This document shows positions 8,221 to 17,596 of a stretch of DNA of 64,000 nt, piece after piece. Within the stretch, counting starts at the first letter, position 1. Every line of letters begins with the position of its first letter. The DNA lies in the NCBI RefSeq assembly GCF_023155855.1, contig NZ_JAKNUT010000001.1, forward strand, positions 434,001 through 498,000. Direction: 5' to 3'. Source of the stretch: Microbacterium aoyamense. Its GTDB lineage: Bacteria > Actinomycetota > Actinomycetes > Actinomycetales > Microbacteriaceae. A program made the translations under genes and the position numbers. A model generated the notes under the pieces. That model was not told the DNA's origin, did not search any database, and saw only the letters and a program-made list of their open reading frames with translations.

Positions 8221-9483
8221 GTGACGCAACCCCCTCCGAGTGATCCGACCGACGCCGCCGTGCATCCGCCGATCGCTGCGACCTATCCGGTCGCGTCGGA
8301 GTCCGGGATCGTGCCGATCTCGACGGATCATGAGCAGGTCTCACCACCCGAGCGTCCTGCGGCGCGCTCGCGATCGATCGTCGGCTGGGCGGTCGGCCTG
8401 GGAGTCGCCGCCCTCGTCATCGTCGGCGGAGCCTTCGTGCACGTGAGCGCGAACCTCGCGTTCGATGAGGCCCTGCTCGTCGCAGAGGATGCGGCTGTCG
8501 ATGCCGAGGCGGCGCGTGATGACATGGGAGCCGTCGTGGCCGCGGCGAGCGCCGAGGGAGAGGCATCCGACGCGATCGCCGCCGCAGCGGGCGACGACCT
8601 CGTCGACCCCGCCGCTCGGGCGGCGTTCGTCGAAGCGGCTTCTGTCAGTGCGACCGCGCTCCAGGGCGCCGAGACCGCACTCGGCGCACCGATCGCGCAA
8701 CCCGTGGACGACAAGCCGATCTGGACGTGGGAGCTGTTCGATGCCGTGCCCGCGCTCGAGAGCACGACCGAGTCGCTCGATGACCTGACCCGCGCACTCA
8801 CCGTGGCGGACGCCGCGATCGACGCCGCGGACGCGGATCTGGATGCCGCGGCGACCGCGCTGTACGCCTCAGTCGCGCCCGCCGCCGATGCTCTCGAGGT
8901 CGCGAACGTCTCGGCGCGCAACGCCGTCGTGATCGACTTCCGCACGGCGTCGGACACCGTCACTCGGCAGACGGCGGTCGACACCGCCGCGGCCGACGCG
9001 TTCGAAGGCTACGCGGCGCAGGCCGCAGCGCTCAAGACCTCGGCCGCGGAAGTCCTGCAGGCGAAAGCCGGTCCGCTGTACGACACGCGTCTCGCGGTCG
9101 AAGCCTACGCGCGTTCGATCGCCGGCGGCGTGCTGCTCGAGTTCGACTGGGCGCCGTACGTCAACGGGGTCGGCGGCCCGTACGGCATCTCGGGCACCGC
9201 GACGTGGAACACCGCCGACGGCGGATTCTCGACGATCACCCTCTCGGACTCCGTCGCCGAGACCTGGCCCGGAGCATCGGCCAAGGCGCTCGTGACGCAC
9301 GAGGTGGGCCACTCCATCACCTCGAAGTGCCACGAGATGTTCGACTCCGCCGACCAGGCGCAGAACGAGGCGTGGGCGACGGCCTGGGCGATCAGCATGG
9401 GTCATACCGACGACGGCAACGGCGTTCAGGCCTACGGCTACCCGCCGCAAGAGCTCATCGACAAGGCCGCCACCTGCCGTTAG
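8221..9483 (+). CDS. membrane-anchored protein with C-terminal HExxH zinc-peptidase-like motif
   Basis: 420 residues from a GTG start fixed by a -10-like box 6 nt upstream. A proline-rich cytosolic N-terminus (1-50) leads to one membrane segment (about 53-73). An alanine/aspartate-rich, probably helical or coiled-coil stalk (about 78-300) follows. The C-terminal ~100 residues carry THEVGHSI, with H360, E361 and H364 as the expected zinc/catalytic residues and E383 at gluzincin-like distance (HExxH-18-E). Cysteines occur only in the C-terminal domain, consistent with an extracytoplasmic disulfide. I do not recognise the full-length family. Peptidase activity is inferred from the motif only. 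Confidence 0.7.
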   Translation: MTQPPPSDPTDAAVHPPIAATYPVASESGIVPISTDHEQVSPPERPAARSRSIVGWAVGLGVAALVIVGGAFVHVSANLAFDEALLVAEDAAVDAEAARDDMGAVVAAASAEGEASDAIAAAAGDDLVDPAARAAFVEAASVSATALQGAETALGAPIAQPVDDKPIWTWELFDAVPALESTTESLDDLTRALTVADAAIDAADADLDAAATALYASVAPAADALEVANVSARNAVVIDFRTASDTVTRQTAVDTAAADAFEGYAAQAAALKTSAAEVLQAKAGPLYDTRLAVEAYARSIAGGVLLEFDWAPYVNGVGGPYGISGTATWNTADGGFSTITLSDSVAETWPGASAKALVTHEVGHSITSKCHEMFDSADQAQNEAWATAWAISMGHTDDGNGVQAYGYPPQELIDKAATCR

Positions 9484-9521
9484 GCCGGGCTCCCTGCCAC
9501 TTCCAGGATACGGCGACGGGA

Positions 9522-9541
9522 GGGGCTTGCCGCAAGGCCCC
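9522..9541 (+). promoter_or_regulatory. rifamycin-associated element (RAE) upstream of helR
   Basis: GGGGCTTGC followed directly by CGCAAGGCCCC forms an imperfect inverted repeat. It is nearly identical to the RAE described in actinomycetes upstream of rifamycin-inactivating and RNA polymerase-protecting genes. It lies 94 bp before the helR start. A candidate -10 (CATACT, 9552-9557) sits about 10 bp downstream, so the element covers the -35 position, as expected for a rifamycin-inducible promoter. Confidence 0.8.
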
Positions 9542-9634
9542 CTCGCGGGCGCATACTGGTCGGCCGTGCCGCGGCAGTTCGACTGAGCTCCGTCGAAGTT
9601 CCATCGCCTGCGCGCACGAGAACGGAGCCGCCAC

Positions 9635-11779
9635 GTGACCACCCCCGTCTTCGCCCTGCCTGCTCGCCTCGCCGCGAAAGCCGACCCCGCGCTCATCGCA
9701 GCGGACGAGCAGCGGTTCGCTGAGATCGCCGACAGCCTCACCGACGAGATCGCCGGCATCGAAGAGCGGCAGGCCCGTCTGCGACGCGAGCCGGGACGAT
9801 CCGGCGAGGCGGCCCTCGAGCGCGACCTCGAGATCCATCGCCTGAGCGCACGCCTGCGGACGCTGCGTCGCTACAGCGTCGACATCTGCCTCGGGCGCTT
9901 CGTGACGGAAGACGAGTCGGTCTACGTCGGACGCCTGGGGCTGACGACTGCCGCGGGGCGCCTCCTGCTCGTGGACTGGCGCTCCCCCGCCGCGGAGCCG
10001 TTCTTCGCGGCGACGCCCGCGCACCCGCTCGGGGTGTCGAGCCGACGGCGGTACCGCTGGACGCGGGGGCGCATCACGGACTACTGGGACGAGATCCTGA
10101 CCCCGGCGGCATCCGGCGTGCACGTCTCGCCCGACGACGAGTCGGCGTTCATCGCGAGCCTCGGCGGTTCGCGTTCCGCCCGCATGCGCGATGTGCTGAG
10201 CACGATCCAGACGGATCAGGATGCCATCGTCCGAGCCTCCGCGAACGGGGCCCTCGTCGTCGACGGGGGCCCCGGAACCGGTAAGACCGTCGTCGCGCTG
10301 CACCGCGCGGCGTACCTGCTCTATGCCGACCCGCGGCTCGGACCGGGCCGGGGGCGACTCCTGTTCGTCGGGCCGCACGAGCCGTACCTCGCCTACGTGT
10401 CGGACGTCCTCCCGAGCCTCGGCGAGGAGGGCGTGCTCACCTGCACGATGCGGGACTTCGTCGAAGAGGGTGCCGCCGCGACGATCGAAGCCAACCCCCG
10501 CGTGGCGGAGCTCAAGAGCCGCGGTGCGCTGTTCGACGCGATCGAGCCCGCCGTCCGACTGTATGAAGAACCGCCGACCGAGGACCTCGTCGTCTCCACG
10601 CCGTGGGCCGATCTGACGATCACGGCCGCGGAGTGGGCGGACGCCTTCCGTGCGGCGGAGCCGGGCGCGACCCACAACGACGCGCGCGATCAGGTCTGGG
10701 AGGAAGTCCTCGAGATCCTGATGGATCAGCTCGACGATCCAGAGGTGCCCCGTCCACTCCTGCGCCGGACCCTCGCGCGCCACGAAGAGCTCGGGCGGGT
10801 CTTCACCCGCGCGTGGCCGCTGCTCGAGGCGTCCGTCGTCGTCGCCGACCTGTACTCGGTGCCCGCATACCTGCGCCGCTGTGCGCCCTCGCTCTCACCG
10901 GACGACGTCGCTGCGCTTCAGCGGGAGGATCCGCGGGCGTGGACGGTGTCGGATCTGCCGATCCTCGACGCCGCTCGCAGGCGCATCGGGGATCCCGCGG
11001 AGGTACGGCGCCGCATCCGTGCCGAGGCCACTCGCGCCGCGGAGCGTGAGCGACGCTCCGCTGTCGTCGACCACCTCATCGCGGCGGACGACGGCGATCT
11101 GAAGCTCATGTCCATGCTCCGGGGCGACGATGCGCAGAACTCCCTCGACGACGAAGCTGTCCTGCCTTCAGCCGACCCCGACCTGCTCGCGGGGCCGTTC
11201 GCGCACATCATCGTGGACGAGGCCCAGGAGCTCACGGATGCGCAGTGGCGGATGCTCATCGACCGCTGCCCGTCGCGGAGCTTCACGATCGTCGGGGACC
11301 GCGCGCAGGCCCGCCACGGGTTCCGCGAGTCCTGGCGCGAGCGCCTCGAGCGCGTGGGTCTCACCCGCGTCGATGTCTCGAGCCTCACCGTCAACTACCG
11401 AACGCCCGAGGAGGTCATGCGCGAGGCGGAGCCCATCATCCGCGCCGCGCTGCCGGACGCCAACGTGCCCACGTCCGTGCGCCGAAGCGGTCACCCCGTG
11501 CGCCACGGCGACGTGTCGGACCTGGACGGCATCCTCGCCGACTGGCTTACCGAGGAGGAGGACGGCGTCGCGTGCATCATCGTCGCGGAGGGTGTCCAGG
11601 ATGCCCCGCTCCCGCCGTCCGCGCGCGTGCGCGTTCTCACGCCCGAGCTCGCGAAGGGACTCGAGTTCGACCTCGTCGTGCTCATCGCCCCGGAGTCGTA
11701 CGGCACGGGAATCGAGGGGGCTGTCGACCGCTACGTAGCGATGACCCGAGCGACCCAGCGACTGGTCGTCCTCGACTGA
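9635..11779 (+). CDS. helR: RNA polymerase recycling motor ATPase HelR (rifamycin resistance)
   Basis: 714 residues, GTG start with GGAG 7 nt upstream. The order of parts fits the HelD/HelR class: an N-terminal helical arm (about 20-80), a domain with LVDWRSPAAEPFF, Walker A GGPGTGKT (K217), a large inserted region, a second motor part with IIVDEAQELTDAQW near 525, FTIVGDRAQARHGF, and a C-terminal VAMTRATQRLVVLD. Family knowledge: HelR binds RNA polymerase, removes it from DNA and displaces rifamycins, giving tolerance. The RAE-like element in the promoter independently supports HelR over a generic UvrD-like helicase. Confidence 0.9.
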   Translation: MTTPVFALPARLAAKADPALIAADEQRFAEIADSLTDEIAGIEERQARLRREPGRSGEAALERDLEIHRLSARLRTLRRYSVDICLGRFVTEDESVYVGRLGLTTAAGRLLLVDWRSPAAEPFFAATPAHPLGVSSRRRYRWTRGRITDYWDEILTPAASGVHVSPDDESAFIASLGGSRSARMRDVLSTIQTDQDAIVRASANGALVVDGGPGTGKTVVALHRAAYLLYADPRLGPGRGRLLFVGPHEPYLAYVSDVLPSLGEEGVLTCTMRDFVEEGAAATIEANPRVAELKSRGALFDAIEPAVRLYEEPPTEDLVVSTPWADLTITAAEWADAFRAAEPGATHNDARDQVWEEVLEILMDQLDDPEVPRPLLRRTLARHEELGRVFTRAWPLLEASVVVADLYSVPAYLRRCAPSLSPDDVAALQREDPRAWTVSDLPILDAARRRIGDPAEVRRRIRAEATRAAERERRSAVVDHLIAADDGDLKLMSMLRGDDAQNSLDDEAVLPSADPDLLAGPFAHIIVDEAQELTDAQWRMLIDRCPSRSFTIVGDRAQARHGFRESWRERLERVGLTRVDVSSLTVNYRTPEEVMREAEPIIRAALPDANVPTSVRRSGHPVRHGDVSDLDGILADWLTEEEDGVACIIVAEGVQDAPLPPSARVRVLTPELAKGLEFDLVVLIAPESYGTGIEGAVDRYVAMTRATQRLVVLD

Positions 11780-11804
11780 CCGGGATGACCTGGGCCCGCG
11801 CTCA

Positions 11805-12173
11805 TCACGCCGTCGTCGCCACTTCAGTGAACGCATAGACCCAGTCCTCGATGCCTGCGAGTGCGGCGAATCTGATGGTGTGGACGCGCCGCGTGCCGAC
11901 ACGCGCGGCACTGACCATGCCCGCCGTCCGGAGCACGCCGAGATGCCGCGACGTCGTGAACCTCGACGTGCCCGCTGCCTCAGCGAGCTCGGTGATCGAC
12001 AAACCTCTGCCCTCGTCACGCTGGGCATCACGCAGGAGTGACATCAACACCAGGCGCTCGTCGAACGCGAGCGCCTGGAACTGTCGAACGAGTCGACTCT
12101 CGTCACTCAACTCTTCATTCATCACGATCGCCCGTGGCTCGTCGACCACCGAGCCCGTCGCCCGAGGGGTCAC
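11805..12173 (-). CDS. ArsR-type winged-helix transcriptional regulator
   Basis: 122 residues from the GTG at 12173; an in-frame ATG at 12122 gives 105. The conserved part, LVRQFQALAFDERLVLMSLL then LSITELAEAAGTSRFTTSRH and LRTAGMVSAARVGTRRVHTIR, is a winged helix of the ArsR class. No metal-binding cysteine pair is visible, so it is probably not a metal sensor. It starts 18 bp after the esterase stop on the same strand and may be the last gene of the sugar-uptake operon. Confidence 0.75.
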   Translation of the reverse strand: MTPRATGSVVDEPRAIVMNEELSDESRLVRQFQALAFDERLVLMSLLRDAQRDEGRGLSITELAEAAGTSRFTTSRHLGVLRTAGMVSAARVGTRRVHTIRFAALAGIEDWVYAFTEVATTA

Positions 12174-12191
12174 GCTGTCTCAGCCGCCCGC

Positions 12192-13136
12192 TCACCCTCG
12201 GGCGTTGAGCTGGTCACGCAGGAACTCCCTCCTTGCCGCCACGGCGCGTCGGGAGACCGAAGCCTCGATCAGACCGTCGAACCCGTGGAAGGCGCCAGCC
12301 CACATGTGCGCCTCCACAGGGACGCCGGCATGACTCAGGCGCGCAGCGAACTCGAGCCCCTCATCGCGGAAGATGTCGACTTGACCGATCTCGATGAAGG
12401 TCGGGGGAAAGCCGGAGAGGTCGTGGGCTCGCGCGGGTGCGGCCTCAGCGGGCACGATGTCGGTGCCCGCGAGGTACACCGACCACGAGTACAGGTTGGA
12501 GGGCCGATCCCAGAAGTAGGCATGCTCGAGCTCGAAAGTCGACGGGTGGACGTTTCGATCGTCGAGCTGGGGCTGCACGAGCACGAGTGCTCGCGGCAGC
12601 TGCCCACCCTTGCCGGTGAGGCGGACGAGAAGTCCCGCCGACAGGCAGCCGCCTGCACTGCCTCCCATCACGACGATGCGATCGACGTCCACACCGCGGC
12701 CGGCCCCGCCGGTCCGCAGCCATTCCCAGACGGTCTCCACGTCGTCGAGACCGGCAGGGTACGGATGCTCGGGTGCGAGCCGGTAGTCGGGCAGCACCAT
12801 GACGCATTCGAGCTCGATGGCGGTGCGGGCGTTCGCCCCGAGAACCGATCGATGGCTCCCTGCGACGAGCCCGCCGCCGTGGACGTTGAGGACGGCCCCG
12901 ACACGTCCTTCGAGATCGGCCGGAGTGATCACGATCACGGGGACGCCGTCGACGCGAAGTTCAGCGATGTGCGCGCCTGTCTCCGCGGCGACCGCATCCA
13001 CGGACTCCTCGAACTCGGCCATGGCGGCGCGCAGCTTGCCGACTCCTTCGGGGCCGTCCATGAACGGCCGCTCCGCGGCGATCTCTGGCAGGAACGGCCG
13101 CAGTTCCGCGGCGATCGGCGGCCCGAGCGGGGTCAC
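12192..13136 (-). CDS. alpha/beta hydrolase, HSL-like esterase family
   Basis: 314 residues from a GTG that overlaps the permease stop (GTGA), so it belongs to the ABC-transporter operon. HGGGL supplies the oxyanion hole, GGSAGG the serine nucleophile, PDYRLAPEHPYPAGLDD a conserved strand-helix and FHGFDG the catalytic histidine. Within a carbohydrate operon a deacylase or carboxylesterase acting on acylated sugars or lactones is plausible (inference). Confidence 0.87.
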   Translation of the reverse strand: MTPLGPPIAAELRPFLPEIAAERPFMDGPEGVGKLRAAMAEFEESVDAVAAETGAHIAELRVDGVPVIVITPADLEGRVGAVLNVHGGGLVAGSHRSVLGANARTAIELECVMVLPDYRLAPEHPYPAGLDDVETVWEWLRTGGAGRGVDVDRIVVMGGSAGGCLSAGLLVRLTGKGGQLPRALVLVQPQLDDRNVHPSTFELEHAYFWDRPSNLYSWSVYLAGTDIVPAEAAPARAHDLSGFPPTFIEIGQVDIFRDEGLEFAARLSHAGVPVEAHMWAGAFHGFDGLIEASVSRRAVAARREFLRDQLNARG

Positions 13137-14035
13137 TTGAGGGCTCCCGCGACCATGCCCTGCGTGATCTGGCGGTTGAACAGGATGAAGAGGAAGAACG
13201 GCAGCGCTGCTGACATGAGCAGACCTGCCGCGATGATGGCATCCTGCACGAGCGTCGGGTTCTGGACGCTCTGGCGAAGCAGCGTGATCGCCACGGGGAG
13301 AGTGCGCTGCTCGGGCGACGACATGATGAGGAGCGCGAAGAGCAGTTCGTTCCAGAGCCCGAGGAAGGTGAAGGTCCCGAGGGTGATGAACGCCGGACGC
13401 GCAAGGGGAACCGCGATGCTGAAGAAGATGCGGAATGCGGATGCTCCGTCGATGCGGGCTGACTCGACCAGTTCCTTCGGAACTGCCATGAAGAACGTCG
13501 CCATCATGTAGACGCCGGCGGGGATGCTGATCCCCACGTAGAGCAGGATGAGGCCTGCGTACGTGTTCACGAGTCCGATATCGAGGATCACTTTGAAGAT
13601 GGGCGGAATCAGCACGGTGATCGGCAGCACCATGATGATCATGATGATGCGCAGAAGTGCGCCCCGGAACGGGAAGCGCAGGAATGCGAACGCGAAGCCA
13701 GCCATGCACCCCAGCACGACGGTGAGGATCGTTCCCGCGCCGACGGTGATGACACTGTTGATGAACGAGACACCGAGGGTGCCCGAGAGCGCGGTCGCGA
13801 AGTTCTCGAACGTCGGGGGGATCGGCAGACCGAGTTTGTTGGCTACATAGTCCTCGGGGGTCTTGAGCGCCGTGAAGGTCATGAAGAGGAACGGGTACAC
13901 CGTCGAAGCCGCGATCGCTCCGCACACGATGACGACGACGAACGTGGTCGGCGACATCCGTCGCCTCCGACGACGGTTCGCGAGCGGGGGAGGCTGGTCC
14001 TCGTCGGCCAGCACCGGTGTGAGAGTCGCGGTCAC
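13133..14035 (-). CDS. carbohydrate ABC transporter permease (MalG-like)
   Basis: 300 residues with about six membrane segments. ESARIDGAS in the penultimate cytoplasmic loop is the EAA motif that docks the ATPase. The C-terminus (FILFNRQITQGMVAGALK) is typical of MalG/LacG-type CUT1 permeases. It overlaps the preceding permease gene by 4 bp. No ATPase gene is in the operon, as is common for CUT1 importers that share an MsmK/UgpC-type ATPase. Confidence 0.93.
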   Translation of the reverse strand: MTATLTPVLADEDQPPPLANRRRRRRMSPTTFVVVIVCGAIAASTVYPFLFMTFTALKTPEDYVANKLGLPIPPTFENFATALSGTLGVSFINSVITVGAGTILTVVLGCMAGFAFAFLRFPFRGALLRIIMIIMVLPITVLIPPIFKVILDIGLVNTYAGLILLYVGISIPAGVYMMATFFMAVPKELVESARIDGASAFRIFFSIAVPLARPAFITLGTFTFLGLWNELLFALLIMSSPEQRTLPVAITLLRQSVQNPTLVQDAIIAAGLLMSAALPFFLFILFNRQITQGMVAGALK

Positions 14036-14961
14036 AGCGGGGTCCCCGAATCGTCGAATTGGGCGTCGCCGCGGCGACGCGTGAGCTGAAGGAACGTCAC
14101 GAGGAGCACTCCGATCAGGAGGAACAGCGTGATCCCGACCGCTGTCGCGTACCCCGGCGCGCCGTATCGGAACGCCTGGTTGTAGATGAAGAGGTCGACC
14201 GTCGTGGACGCATATCCCGGACCGCCTTGAGAGAAGGCGTAACCGAGGACGATGGCCGACGAGAACGCCATGATGACGACCATCACCGTCCAGTACTCGA
14301 GGACGCCCCGCACGGACGGCACGGTGACGTACCAGAAGCGCTGCAGCCAGGTCGCGCCGTCGATGCGCGCCGCTTCGTAGAGGCTCTCATCGACGGACGC
14401 GAGAGCCGCGGTGAAGAGGAGTACGCCGAGTCCGAAGCTCGACCAGATGACCATGCCCGCGACGATCCACATCACCAGATCCGTGTCCACGGTCCAGTTG
14501 TTCGCGAGGAACCCGAGCCCGATGCTCCGCAGTGCGGTGTTGAGCGGACCGTCTGGTCCCAGGATGATGACGAAAAGGACTCCGATCACCGCCGGCGAGA
14601 CCAGGACAGGCAGGACGTAGGCGATCTTGAATGCAGATGCTCCCGGAATGCGATCCTGGATCGCCGCGGCGAGCAGAAGCGGCACCAGGATCCAGATCGG
14701 AGCGAGGATCAGGATCTTCCCGGTGTTCCCCAGCGCCGTGAGCAGGATCGGGTCCGACAGCATGCGGGTGAAGTTGTCGATCCCGTTGAAGACCGGGGGT
14801 CTGATGCCGTCCCACCGCGTGAATGCGATTCCTACGCCCTGCATCACCGGCCAGACGCGCAGCAGAGCGATGACGAGCAGCGCCGGCGCCAGGAAAAGAG
14901 CCAGGTTTCCCAGCGACGAGTATCTCCTCACCCGGCGCTTGCTCGTCATCGTCTCAGTCAT
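14032..14961 (-). CDS. carbohydrate ABC transporter permease (MalF-like)
   Basis: 309 residues. N-terminal cytosolic RRVRRYSSLGN precedes about six membrane segments, with EAARIDGAT as the EAA loop. It pairs with the MalG-like gene through an ATGA overlap and follows the binding-protein gene by 8 bp. Together they form the membrane channel of a sugar importer. Confidence 0.93.
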   Translation of the reverse strand: MTETMTSKRRVRRYSSLGNLALFLAPALLVIALLRVWPVMQGVGIAFTRWDGIRPPVFNGIDNFTRMLSDPILLTALGNTGKILILAPIWILVPLLLAAAIQDRIPGASAFKIAYVLPVLVSPAVIGVLFVIILGPDGPLNTALRSIGLGFLANNWTVDTDLVMWIVAGMVIWSSFGLGVLLFTAALASVDESLYEAARIDGATWLQRFWYVTVPSVRGVLEYWTVMVVIMAFSSAIVLGYAFSQGGPGYASTTVDLFIYNQAFRYGAPGYATAVGITLFLLIGVLLVTFLQLTRRRGDAQFDDSGTPL

Positions 14962-14969
14962 CCGCTACC

Positions 14970-16289
14970 TCACTCCGTTCCCATGAGCACGGGGAACTGC
15001 TCCTGCCGCGACGCTTCAGCCGCATCGAGCGCCTCTTGCGTCGTCGCCTCGCCCAGCATCGCGAGTTCGATCTGAGTCTGGAAGATGTCGTTCGTCTTCG
15101 CATCCTGCATGTTGTGTGCGGGGAGGAACGTCTTGATGCCGCCCTGCAGACTGTCGACCAGTGCGGTCGCCCCTTCGTGCGTCGTGAGGAACTCGTCGAA
15201 GGTGACGCCCTTGTTGTTCGGGAAGTACCCGGCCGTGTCGAGCCGCTCCTGCTGGAACTTCGTCGTCTCCTGGAAGAGCGCCAGCTCGGCTGCCACCTTC
15301 TTGTGCTTGGAGAAGTCGGTCACCGCCCACACGTTCATGGCGCCGGCCGGGAGGAACTCGGGCTCCCGCGTGTTCGCGATGGACGGGATGAACCGGACGT
15401 CGGGCCCGATGGTCGGGTCGAGCATGTACCCGAACTGGCTGTAGATCGTGAACTGCATCGCCGCCTGTCCCGTCTGGAACTTCTCGAAGCCATCCGGATA
15501 CCACGGCGTCGCGGGCATGTTCGGGTCGAAGCACTCTTCATCCACGAGCTCCATGACACCGTCCACGGCAGTCGAGATCGGAGGCTCGTTCATCGGGCTC
15601 TCGTAGCTCGCGAGAGCCGCGGCCTCATCGGCCGTCGCGGTGCCGGCGAAGAGGGTCGAGTACGTCCATCCACTCAGGTATCCCTCTTTGTTGCCGCCGC
15701 CGATCGGGGTGATCCCGGCGTCGTTCAGCGCCGAACACGCGTCGACGAGCTCGTCGACGGAGGTCGGCGGGGACTCGGGGTCGAGACCGGCCTGCTCGTA
15801 GAGCGCCGCGTTGTAGGAGATTCCCAGGCCCTGCAGGCCGATCGGCACTCCGTACGTCGCGTCGTCGAAGGTGACTCCCTCCCATCCGGCCAGGCTGTCG
15901 CGCGCTTCATCCGAGATGTACTCGTCGATCGGCGCGAGCGACGGCTTCAGCGTCAGCACATCGCCCCACGCCCAGATCATGATGAGGTCGGGTCCGCTCT
16001 TGGACTGCGCGGCGGCCTGCATGAGCTGCTTGATGACCGTCGGATCGGCAGGCTGTGCGACGCGATCGATCTCGATACCGGGGTGATCGGCTTCGAATTC
16101 CTCGTCGACCTGGTCCATGACGGCTTTCCAGTTCTCGTCACTGCCGACCAGGAGGTCCCAGACGACGATCGTTCCGGTTTCTTCACCGTCGTCCGATGGC
16201 GTGCCGCTGGACCCGGCACAGGAGGTGAGAGTGACGGCGAAGATCGCCGCTGCGGCGATCCCCAGCGACCGCGTGATGCCTCGTTGCAT
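14970..16289 (-). CDS. extracellular sugar-binding lipoprotein of ABC importer
   Basis: 439 residues. The signal peptide has a lipobox ending LTSC (C24, lipidation site), followed by a Ser/Gly linker. GTIVVWDLLVGSDENW starts the family 1 solute-binding fold, and later aromatic-rich segments (NMPATPWYPDGFEKFQTG) suit a sugar pocket. It is anchored outside the membrane and delivers substrate to the two downstream permeases. The alpha-galactosidase of the same regulon suggests an alpha-galactoside or a related glycoside as ligand (inference). Confidence 0.92.
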   Translation of the reverse strand: MQRGITRSLGIAAAAIFAVTLTSCAGSSGTPSDDGEETGTIVVWDLLVGSDENWKAVMDQVDEEFEADHPGIEIDRVAQPADPTVIKQLMQAAAQSKSGPDLIMIWAWGDVLTLKPSLAPIDEYISDEARDSLAGWEGVTFDDATYGVPIGLQGLGISYNAALYEQAGLDPESPPTSVDELVDACSALNDAGITPIGGGNKEGYLSGWTYSTLFAGTATADEAAALASYESPMNEPPISTAVDGVMELVDEECFDPNMPATPWYPDGFEKFQTGQAAMQFTIYSQFGYMLDPTIGPDVRFIPSIANTREPEFLPAGAMNVWAVTDFSKHKKVAAELALFQETTKFQQERLDTAGYFPNNKGVTFDEFLTTHEGATALVDSLQGGIKTFLPAHNMQDAKTNDIFQTQIELAMLGEATTQEALDAAEASRQEQFPVLMGTE

Positions 16290-16332
16290 TCGTTTCTCTT
16301 TCTGTGTGTGCGCAGGACGCGCGTTTTCCTTC

Positions 16333-17520
16333 TCAGGGGTTGACTGCGACAGGGGTCGAGTGGAGCGCGGTGCCCTCGCGGCGCTCCCACCCGACGGCGA
16401 ACAGATTGAAGGTGGCTCCGTTGCTGGGATGCTCGGCGGCCGCCTCGCGATCGAGCCTGACACCGAGTCCCGGTGCCTCGGGGACGCTGAAAGCCCCCGT
16501 CGCCTGATCCACGGACGGTGCGCCGTCGACCAGGTCGAGCACCCAGCTGTCGGCGAAGTCGTTGAAGTGCTCCAGCACTTGGAAGTTCGGCGTCGCCACG
16601 GCGAAGTGGACATTGGCCATCGTTCCGACCGGTCCGCAGACGTTGTGTGGCGCCAGCGGCACGTTGTACGCCGCAGCCCATCCGGCGAGCTTGCGGAGTC
16701 CGGTGAATCCGCCGAAGTGGGTGAGGTCGGTCTGGAGCGTGTCGACCAGCCCCTGCTCCAGAAGCGGCGCTACGTCGTCCAGGGAGTGGATGCGCTCACC
16801 CGTCGCGATCGGCAGCGTCGTGGCCGTCCGTACGTTCCGAAGTCCGACCACATTGCCCGGCGGAACCGGCTCCTCGAGCCATCCGGGCTGGAGGTGGTCC
16901 AGGGCGCGGGCGACGCGCGCTGCTGTGGCCGAACGGAACCGACCATGCATCTCGACCAGGATGGCGACGTCATCGCCGACGGCGCCGCGCACCGCTTCCA
17001 CTATGGACACGGATCGTGCAAGCTCCCCGGCGCTGAGGTCAGCAGTGGCCGCACCGAAAGGGTCGAGCTTGAGTGCGCGGTATCCGCGGTCGACCACCGT
17101 GCGAGCGAGGTCCGCGATCGCGGCGGGCTCGCGATCGCCCTGGTACCACCCATTGGCATATGCCGGCACGGCGTCTCGGAAGCGTCCGCCGAGCAGACGC
17201 CACACCGGCTGACCCGTGGCCTGGCCGATCAGATCCCAACATGCGATGTCGATCGCAGCAAGCGCCGACTGAGCCACCTCGCCGGCACGGCCGTACTCCG
17301 TCCACTGAACACCCCAGGCGATGCGCTCGACATCGAACGGATCGGACCCGATGACGTAGCGATCGCCGAGTTCTCGGATCGCCGCGAGCAGGGTCTCGGT
17401 CTTGTTGACCATCCGCACTTCTCCGACGCCGACGCGGCCGTCGTCGGTCTCGAGCTCGACGAACGTGAGCTCACGCCAGGGGGTTCCGACGACCGTCGTG
17501 ACGATCCGGGCAATCTTCAT
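16333..17520 (-). CDS. mandelate racemase/enolase-superfamily acid-sugar dehydratase
   Basis: 395 residues. The ATG at 17520 is preferred over the GTG at 17529 because GAGGTG sits 7 nt before it. The capping domain is followed by the barrel. ALKLDPFG holds a catalytic lysine on strand 2. Metal ligands are expected in ILVEMHGRF, WLEEPVPP and ATGERIHS, and LAPHNVCGP carries a catalytic histidine. These fit the MR subgroup dehydratases acting on aldonic or aldaric acids. The exact sugar acid is not determinable; galactonate-type is a guess from the linked alpha-galactosidase. It is the first gene of the transporter operon. Confidence 0.87.
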   Translation of the reverse strand: MKIARIVTTVVGTPWRELTFVELETDDGRVGVGEVRMVNKTETLLAAIRELGDRYVIGSDPFDVERIAWGVQWTEYGRAGEVAQSALAAIDIACWDLIGQATGQPVWRLLGGRFRDAVPAYANGWYQGDREPAAIADLARTVVDRGYRALKLDPFGAATADLSAGELARSVSIVEAVRGAVGDDVAILVEMHGRFRSATAARVARALDHLQPGWLEEPVPPGNVVGLRNVRTATTLPIATGERIHSLDDVAPLLEQGLVDTLQTDLTHFGGFTGLRKLAGWAAAYNVPLAPHNVCGPVGTMANVHFAVATPNFQVLEHFNDFADSWVLDLVDGAPSVDQATGAFSVPEAPGLGVRLDREAAAEHPSNGATFNLFAVGWERREGTALHSTPVAVNP

Positions 17521-17567
17521 CGATTTCACCTCGTACTCATACCGGCGCGACTCAGCCGGATGTCGAA

Positions 17568-17596
17568 AGTATCAGATAGGTCAGTGCAAAAGTCAA
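17568..17596 (-). promoter_or_regulatory. sigma-70-type promoter of the dehydratase/ABC operon
   Basis: On the minus strand TTGACT (17596-17591), a 17-bp spacer and GATACT (17573-17568) form a near-consensus promoter about 48 bp before the start codon. The palindrome at 17570-17580 covers the -10, which fits repression. Confidence 0.7.
17570..17580. promoter_or_regulatory. putative GntR operator, copy 1
   Basis: GTATCAGATAG (TATC-A-GATA core) overlaps the -10 of the dehydratase/ABC promoter. The same core recurs at 18477-18487 in front of the divergent oxidoreductase operon. The regulator gene lies between the two copies. Confidence 0.65.
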
